A stretch of DNA of 64,000 nt, from the NCBI GenBank assembly GCA_036381015.1, contig DASVDR010000008.1, positions 186,001 through 250,000 on the forward strand. The letters run 5' to 3'. Position 1 is the first letter of the stretch; each line of letters opens with the position of its first letter. Shown in pieces: positions 58,192-64,000 of the stretch. The notes below the pieces were generated by a model. That model was given only the letters and a program-made list of their open reading frames with translations, had not been told where the DNA came from and did not search any database. Made by a program: the position numbers and the translations under genes. The DNA is from Gammaproteobacteria bacterium. Its GTDB lineage: Bacteria; Pseudomonadota; Gammaproteobacteria; Steroidobacterales; Rariloculaceae.

Positions 58192-61100
58192 GCGTATCGA
58201 TGTCGACCGAAGCCGAGACGAACGATCTCGCGGCGCATTCGCTCGATCTCGTCAGCCGCGAAATCGGCAACACGCTCGAGACGGCGCGCCGCGAGCTCGA
58301 GGACTTCGCCGAGGGCAACGCTGCACGCGACGCGCTCGACCGTGCGGCCGACCTGCTGCATCTCGCGCAGGGCGCGCTGAAGATCATCGAGCTCAACGGC
58401 GCGGGCATGCTGGCCGAGGAGATGGAGCTCACGTGCCGGCACGTCCGTGCGTGCAAGGAGCAGCAGCAGGTCGACACGGGCCTCGAGGCGCTGACCCGTG
58501 CGATGGTGCAGCTGCCTGCGTACCTCGAGCGCGTGATGAGCGGCGGGCGCGACATCGCGCTCGTGCTGCTGCCGCTTCTGAACGAGCTGCGCCAGGCGCG
58601 CGGCGAGCCGAGCCTCTCGGAGGGCTCGCTGCTCCTCTTGAACGCCGGGCCGTTCGAGCGCCACCTCGCGTCGAAGCCGCAGGTCGCGGTCGACGCCGAG
58701 TCGAGCCGGCGGTTCCAGCTGACGGCGCGCCGGCTGCGCCCCGCGTTCCAGTCGGCGCTGCTGCAGTGGATCCGCGGCCACGAGGCGCCGCAGCACCTCG
58801 AGCGGCTGATTCAGATCAGCGGCGCGCTCGAGAAGGCCGCATCGACCGAGGCCGTGCGTCAGCTCTGGTTCGTGCTGACGGGCGTGCTCCGCGCGCTGCG
58901 CGGCGGCCAGCTCGAGCCGACCGTGAACGTGAAGCGTCTCGTCGGGCAGGCGGACCGGCAGCTCAAGCGCCTGATCGACGGCGGCGAGGCGGCCTGGGTC
59001 GAGTCGCCGCCGGTCGAGCTGCTGAACAGCCTCCTCTATTACGTCGCGCGGGCCGGCAGCGGCGACGAGCGGCTCGCGCAGATCCGCGAGCTGTACCGGC
59101 TCGACGAGGCGGTGCCGCCCGAGTCACAGCTCGCGGAGGCCCGCGAGAGCCTCGCCGGGCCGAGCGTCAAGCTGATGCGCACGGTCGCGAAGGCGATCAA
59201 AGAGGACCTGTCGTCCGTGAAGGACGCGCTCGACATCTTCGTGCGCACCGGCATGGAGGACGTCGAGCAGCTGAAGCCGCAGCTCGACATGCTGAAGAAA
59301 ATCGGCGACACGCTTGGCGTGCTCGGGCTCGAGAAGGCGAGGGCGGAGATTCAGCGCGAGGCGCGAGAGCTGCACGCGCTCGTCGGCAGCCGCAAGATCG
59401 AGAGCCCGCTCGCGCTCGAGAAGATCGCGGCGACGCTGCTCGACGTCGAGGACGCGCTCGACCGCGAGCTGATCCGAGCGATCGTGCCGGGCGGCCACGA
59501 CCCCGCGCCGAGCGAGAGCGAGGCCGAGGCGCAGTACCGCCACGTCACGCAGGCCGTGATCGGCGAATGCATCGTGAACCTCACGAAGGTCAAGGAAGCC
59601 GTCACGCAGCTCGTCGAGACGCCCGAGGACGGCCGCGTGCTCGAGCACGTGAAGCCGCAGCTCAGAGGCATCACCGCCGGCCTCCTGATGCTGAACAAGA
59701 CCCGGGCCGTGAAGATCGTCGAGCGGATCGGCGCCGTGATCGCGACGCGGCTCGGCCCCGGCCGCAAGCCCCTGAAGCCCGAGTACCTCGAGCGGCTGGC
59801 GGATGCGGTCGTCGCCGTCGAGTACTACATGGAGACGATCAGCCGCGGGCGCAGCGACCCGTGGTACATGCTCGACAACGCGAGCCGCTGCCTCGATCTC
59901 CTCGAGGCGCTGCCGGCCGCGAAGCGGCCCGCGCCGGCACCGGTCGCCGCCGCGCCTCCGCCGAAGAAGGCGCAAAAGCCGCCGTCGGTGATGGAGGTCG
60001 ACGAGGAGCGCTCCGATCCGGAGCTCCTCGAGCTCTTCATCGAGGAAGCGAAGGAGGAGATCGCGAGCATCGCGCGGTTCCTGCCGATCTGGGCCGAGCG
60101 GCCGGAAGACTCCGATGCGCTGATCTCGGTCCGCAGGTCGTTCCACACGCTGAAGGGCAGCGGCCGCATGGTCGGCGCGCAGATGATCGGCGAGTTCGCG
60201 TGGAGCATCGAGAACCTGCTGAACCGCGTGATCAACCAGACGCTCGAGCCGACCCCGGCGATGATCGCGTTCATCCAGGAAGCGGCCGACGTCTTCCCGC
60301 AGCTGATCGAGCAGCTCGAGGTCGGGATCCAGCCGCGTGCGGACGTTCAGCTCTTGATGAAGCGCGCGGAGGCGTTCGCGGCGGGCGACCCGGACGCGGC
60401 CCGCCTTTCCGGCGACGCGCTGCGGTTGCCCGCGCCGGACGAGGCCGACGCGCCGGCGGGCGCGGCGTCCGCCGCGGCCGGCGACGATCGTCGCGCCGCC
60501 GCGCCGGACATGGATCCGGTGCTCGTCGACATCTTCGTCAAGGAGACGCTGGGACATCTCGAGACGCTGCGGGCCTTCGTCGAGTCCGCCCGCCGCGGCG
60601 AGGCGCCGCACCCGGTCGACGAGCCGGTTTATCGTGCGTGCCACACGCTCCTCGGCAGCGCGAAGATGGCCGCGTTCGCGCCTGCGGTCGCGCTCGCGCA
60701 GCCGCTCTCCGAGCATCTCGGCCGGCTGTTCCAGGCGGGTCGCGGACTGGTCGACGACGGCATCGAGACGCTCGCCGCGGCCGCCGACGAGCTCGCGCGC
60801 ATGACCGATGCGCTGTCGAGCGGCACGCCGTTCGCGCCCGATCCCGACGTCGTCGCGCGGCTCGAGCGCCTCGAGGATTCGGCGGCACCGGAGCAGCCGG
60901 CCGCTCCCGAGGAAGTCTCGTCGCCCGCGCTCGTGCCGAACTTCGATCCGGAGATCGCCGCGATCTTCATGGAGGAGGCGGCCGAGATCCTCGAGAACGC
61001 CGAGAGCGCGCTCGGCACGCTGCGGCGCGAGGGTGAAGGCTCGGCGTCGGTCGTCGAGCTGCAGCGCCTGCTGCACACGTTGAAGGGCGGCGCGCGGATG

Positions 61101-63758
61101 GCCGGCGTCACGCCGATGGGCGACCTGAGCCATGCGCTCGAGACGCTGCTCGCCGGCATGGCCGAGCGGCGCGTTGCGCCTTCGGCCGAAACGCTCGATC
61201 TGCTGCAGCAGTGCCTCGACACGTTGCATTCGATGCGGGATTGCATCGACGCCGGGCGCCCGCTGCCGGCCGCGAAAGAGCTCGTTGGCCGCATCGACGC
61301 GCTGTCCTCGCCGGGTGCCAAGCCCGCCGAGCCCCCGCCGGCCGCGCCGGCGCCTGCCGCCGCGGCCGACGCCGGTGCGGCGGCGCAGGACGGCGAAGCG
61401 GTCGCACGGCCCGGCGAAGAGCCTACGGTGCGCCAGCTCGCGCCCCCGCTCGACGCCGCCGCCGGCGGCGAAACGCGCGCCGACGCGGCGCCCGCAGCGG
61501 ATCGGCCCGAGCTCGCCGCCGAGGCCGAAGCGCCAGCGGCGGCGCGCGACGGCGGTCCGGCGGAGGCCGCCACCGATGGCGCGGCACGCGCCGACACGGA
61601 TACGTCCGCCGCCGACAAAGGTTTTCGCCGGACCGTGCCCGGCCTCGACGAGCTCGCGCGGCGGCTCACGAGGTTCAAGCGAAGCGCGGACACGAAGGCG
61701 CCGGCGAAGCCGCCCGAGCCCGAAGCGCCGGCGGCCGCCGAGCCGGCCGTCGATCCGGACGACGCGTCATTCGCCGCCGCCGCGACCGCCGACGCGCAGG
61801 GCGCGGCCGTAGCCGCGGACGCTCAGAGCGCCGTCGCGGCCGCCGACGCCGGCCCTGCCGCGGCCGAGCCCGCGGGCGCGGAGGAGGCCTCACCGTCGCG
61901 CGACGCGCCGCCGCGACCTGCACAGCCGGAGGGGCGCACCGCGGAGCGGGCCGAGACCGCCCGCGTCGACGCCGCGCTGCTCGACGCGCTGCTCAACAGC
62001 GCGGGCGAGATCAACATCTTCCAGTCGCGGCTGAGCCAGCAGCTCCATTCGATCGACTTCCACCTCGGCGAGCTCGGCCAGACCGTGACGCGGCTGCGCG
62101 AGCAGCTGCGCAAGCTCGAGGCCGAGACCGAGGCGCAGATCCTGTACCGCCACCAGGACGACCTGACCGCGGGCGGGCAAGGCTTCGACCCGCTCGAGCT
62201 CGACCGCTACTCGACGATCCAGCAGCTGTCGCGCGCGCTCGCCGAGACCGCGAACGACGTCGCGAGCATCAACGAGCTGCTGCAGGGACTCGCGAACGAG
62301 GCCGAGACGCTCCTGAGCCAGCAGGCGCGCGTGACGAGCGAGCTGCAGGAAGGACTGATGCAGACGCGGATGGTGCCGTTCCAGCGGCACTCGTCCAGGC
62401 TCGCGCGCATCGTCCGGCAGGCGGCATCGGACACGAACAAGCTCGCGGAGCTCGTCGTCCACGGCGGCGGCAGCGAGGTCGACCGTCAGGTCCTCGACAC
62501 GATGCTCGCGCCGTTCGAGCACCTGCTGCGCAACGCGGTCGTGCACGGCATCGAGCCGCCGGCCGAGCGGCGCAACGCCGGCAAGCCCGAGACCGGGCGC
62601 GTGGAGCTGTCGCTGCGCAGGGAAGGCTCCGAGGTGCTGATCGAGGTTGCCGACGACGGCCGCGGGCTCGATCTCGACGCGATCCGCCGCAAGGCGATCG
62701 AGCAAGGGCTCATTTCCGACAAGCAGAAGATTTCCGATGACGAGGCTGTCGAGCTGATCCTGCGTCCCGGGTTCAGCACGGCGCACGAGCTGACGCAGGC
62801 CGCGGGCCGGGGCGTCGGCATGGACGTCGTCGACAACGAGATCAAGAAGCTCGGCGGGTCGATGCGGATCGAGTCCGTGCAGGGCCGCGGAACCCGCTTC
62901 TACATCCGTCTGCCGTACACGCTCGCGGTCACGCACGCGCTGATCGTCGACGCGGGCGAGGAGACCTTCGCGCTGCCGCTGCCGACGATCGAAGGCGTGA
63001 CGCGCGTGCCGCGCGAGACGCTGCTCGACCTCCTGACGCACGACGAGCCGAAGCTCGAGTACGGCGGCGTGAGCTATCGGATCCAGCATCTCGGCAGCCT
63101 CGTCGGCGGCATGCCGTCCGCGCTGCCGGCTGAGGAGGGCGCGGTGTCGCTCGTGCTGGTCCGCGCAGGCGAGCACTCGACGGCGCTCCTGACGGACGCG
63201 CTCGAAGGCAGCCGCGAGATCGTCGTGAAGACGCTCGGGCCGCACCTCGGCAGCGTCGCGGGCGTCTCGGGGGCGACGATTCTCGGCGACGGCCGCGTGA
63301 TCGTGATCCTCGACGTCGGCACGCTCGTGCGCGCGCAGCACGGTGCGGCGAAGGTGCCGGTGCATGCCGCGCCCGCGGCACGTCCGCCGACGGCGCTCGT
63401 CGTCGACGACTCGATCACGATGAGGCGCGTCACGCAGCGGCTGCTCGAGCGGCGAGGCGTGCGCGTGATCACGGCCCGCGACGGCCTCGACGCGATCACG
63501 GCGCTGCAGGAGCACGAGGCTCCCGACATCATCCTGCTCGACATCGAGATGCCGCGCATGGACGGCTATCAGTTCGCGTCGCACGTGAGGAACGACGAGA
63601 AGCTGAAGGACGTGCCGATCGTGATGATCACGTCGCGGTCGGGCGAGAAGCACCGCGCGAAGGCGATCGAGCTCGGCGTGAACGATTACTTGAGCAAGCC
63701 GTACCAGGAGGCGCAGCTGATCGCGTCGGTCGAGGCGTTGCTCGGGAGGACGTTGTGA
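58188..63758 (+). CDS. chpA: Chp chemosensory hybrid histidine kinase ChpA
   Basis: 1856 residues (P. aeruginosa ChpA 2472). ATG 58188 overlaps pilJ by ATGA. A long helical N-terminal part (1-600) is followed by three phosphotransfer domains with His653 ([10 protein letters not shown]), His819 ([10 protein letters not shown]) and His963 ([10 protein letters not shown]). A Pro/Ala/Asp-rich linker spans about 1045-1255. Then comes a dimerisation helix, an HATPase domain (Asn1449 in [19 protein letters not shown]), a CheW domain (about 1580-1700) and a receiver with Asp1785 ([13 protein letters not shown]). It phosphorylates PilG and PilH to control pilus extension and retraction. Confidence 0.95.
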   Translation: MSVSMSTEAETNDLAAHSLDLVSREIGNTLETARRELEDFAEGNAARDALDRAADLLHLAQGALKIIELNGAGMLAEEMELTCRHVRACKEQQQVDTGLEALTRAMVQLPAYLERVMSGGRDIALVLLPLLNELRQARGEPSLSEGSLLLLNAGPFERHLASKPQVAVDAESSRRFQLTARRLRPAFQSALLQWIRGHEAPQHLERLIQISGALEKAASTEAVRQLWFVLTGVLRALRGGQLEPTVNVKRLVGQADRQLKRLIDGGEAAWVESPPVELLNSLLYYVARAGSGDERLAQIRELYRLDEAVPPESQLAEARESLAGPSVKLMRTVAKAIKEDLSSVKDALDIFVRTGMEDVEQLKPQLDMLKKIGDTLGVLGLEKARAEIQREARELHALVGSRKIESPLALEKIAATLLDVEDALDRELIRAIVPGGHDPAPSESEAEAQYRHVTQAVIGECIVNLTKVKEAVTQLVETPEDGRVLEHVKPQLRGITAGLLMLNKTRAVKIVERIGAVIATRLGPGRKPLKPEYLERLADAVVAVEYYMETISRGRSDPWYMLDNASRCLDLLEALPAAKRPAPAPVAAAPPPKKAQKPPSVMEVDEERSDPELLELFIEEAKEEIASIARFLPIWAERPEDSDALISVRRSFHTLKGSGRMVGAQMIGEFAWSIENLLNRVINQTLEPTPAMIAFIQEAADVFPQLIEQLEVGIQPRADVQLLMKRAEAFAAGDPDAARLSGDALRLPAPDEADAPAGAASAAAGDDRRAAAPDMDPVLVDIFVKETLGHLETLRAFVESARRGEAPHPVDEPVYRACHTLLGSAKMAAFAPAVALAQPLSEHLGRLFQAGRGLVDDGIETLAAAADELARMTDALSSGTPFAPDPDVVARLERLEDSAAPEQPAAPEEVSSPALVPNFDPEIAAIFMEEAAEILENAESALGTLRREGEGSASVVELQRLLHTLKGGARMAGVTPMGDLSHALETLLAGMAERRVAPSAETLDLLQQCLDTLHSMRDCIDAGRPLPAAKELVGRIDALSSPGAKPAEPPPAAPAPAAAADAGAAAQDGEAVARPGEEPTVRQLAPPLDAAAGGETRADAAPAADRPELAAEAEAPAAARDGGPAEAATDGAARADTDTSAADKGFRRTVPGLDELARRLTRFKRSADTKAPAKPPEPEAPAAAEPAVDPDDASFAAAATADAQGAAVAADAQSAVAAADAGPAAAEPAGAEEASPSRDAPPRPAQPEGRTAERAETARVDAALLDALLNSAGEINIFQSRLSQQLHSIDFHLGELGQTVTRLREQLRKLEAETEAQILYRHQDDLTAGGQGFDPLELDRYSTIQQLSRALAETANDVASINELLQGLANEAETLLSQQARVTSELQEGLMQTRMVPFQRHSSRLARIVRQAASDTNKLAELVVHGGGSEVDRQVLDTMLAPFEHLLRNAVVHGIEPPAERRNAGKPETGRVELSLRREGSEVLIEVADDGRGLDLDAIRRKAIEQGLISDKQKISDDEAVELILRPGFSTAHELTQAAGRGVGMDVVDNEIKKLGGSMRIESVQGRGTRFYIRLPYTLAVTHALIVDAGEETFALPLPTIEGVTRVPRETLLDLLTHDEPKLEYGGVSYRIQHLGSLVGGMPSALPAEEGAVSLVLVRAGEHSTALLTDALEGSREIVVKTLGPHLGSVAGVSGATILGDGRVIVILDVGTLVRAQHGAAKVPVHAAPAARPPTALVVDDSITMRRVTQRLLERRGVRVITARDGLDAITALQEHEAPDIILLDIEMPRMDGYQFASHVRNDEKLKDVPIVMITSRSGEKHRAKAIELGVNDYLSKPYQEAQLIASVEALLGRTL

Positions 63759-64000
63759 GCGCGATGGCGGTCGAGCAGCGCGAGCTGTACAGCCTGCTGA
63801 TCCCGCTTCGCGAGGAGCGCCTGCTCGTGCCGCGAATGTGCGTCGCGGAGGTCATCGCGTTCGTCGAGACGCAGGTGCCGGTCGGCGACGACGTGCCGGA
63901 GTGGTACCTCGGTACCGTCGACTGGAACGGCCGGGCGCTGCCGGTGATCTCGTTCGACGGCAGCCGCCCAGGCGATGCGTCGGCGAAAAAGCGCGGCCGC
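63755..64000 (+). CDS. chpC: CheW-like protein (ChpC-like), 3' end beyond window
   Basis: The first 82 codons are visible from GTG 63755, which overlaps the chpA stop. The CheW fold is indicated by LYSLLIPLREERLLVPRMCV, VPEWYLGTVDWNGRALPVIS. In P. aeruginosa chpB (methylesterase) and then chpC follow chpA; here the CheW-like gene follows directly. ChpC identity is by position plus fold. Confidence 0.8.
   Translation, partial: MSAMAVEQRELYSLLIPLREERLLVPRMCVAEVIAFVETQVPVGDDVPEWYLGTVDWNGRALPVISFDGSRPGDASAKKRGR

Overview
The window is about 64 kb of high-GC (strong G/C third-position bias) bacterial chromosome, densely packed and apparently free of rRNA, tRNA, CRISPR, prophage and intact insertion sequences. 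Gene content and order point to a gammaproteobacterium outside the enteric group, perhaps near the Xanthomonadales/Nevskiales/Steroidobacterales. Three conserved blocks support this: rhlB|trxA-rho; aroQ-accB-accC-prmA-DUF3426-fis-purH-purD; and a twitching-motility block (yggT-yggS|pilT-pilU ... ruvX-yqgE-tonB-gshB|pilGHIJ-chpA) that follows the order known in Pseudomonas aeruginosa. The exact lineage cannot be fixed from sequence alone.

Layout. 1-9.4 kb: truncated EF-G-like GTPase, Npt-type nucleotide transporter, glucokinase, DUF465 protein, cysQ facing yrfG, rhlB facing trxA-rho. 9.4-20.7 kb, all on the minus strand: cutA-dsbD-tlpA-like, aroQ-accB-accC-prmA, DUF3426, fis-purH-purD. 20.8-23 kb: groSL under a perfect CIRCE operator, closed by a strong terminator. 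23-33.3 kb: secreted protein, glnE, a zinc-finger protein, then an LPS inner-core operon (glycosyltransferase, hldD, waaF, kdkA; junctions overlap by GTGA) converging on two LpxL-type acyltransferases. 33.4-43.5 kb: htpX, a HAD phosphatase, L,D-transpeptidase, ppnN, an orphan ParA with small unknown genes, htpG, msrB, an alpha/beta hydrolase, TerB-like and DUF4426 proteins. 43.6-64 kb: yggT and yggS (no proC between them), pilT, pilU and a third PilT/U-type ATPase, a Tat-exported HD-domain protein, a 0.7-kb repeat island, pyrK-like, ruvX, yqgE, tonB, apbE, gshB, and pilG-pilH-pilI-pilJ-chpA-chpC running off the right edge.

How they work together. The right 20 kb carries retraction motors and a Chp chemosensory pathway for type IV pili. 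It has unusual features: three tandem retraction-type ATPases, a PilJ receptor almost without a periplasmic domain, a smaller ChpA, and no pilK or chpB where expected. The LPS genes make and phosphorylate the inner core and acylate lipid A. dsbD, tlpA-like and cutA form an envelope redox/metal group.

The most unusual non-gene signal is a set of short palindromic repeats of two related families (cores GGTGTCAGACACC and GGGGTCAGAGCCC) clustered at three gene junctions. They abut or supply stop codons, and at apbE they appear to be read as the N-terminal extension of a lipoprotein. The largest cluster (49.4-50.07 kb) lies where related genomes carry pyrR-pyrB-pyrC. No transposase for them is present in the window.
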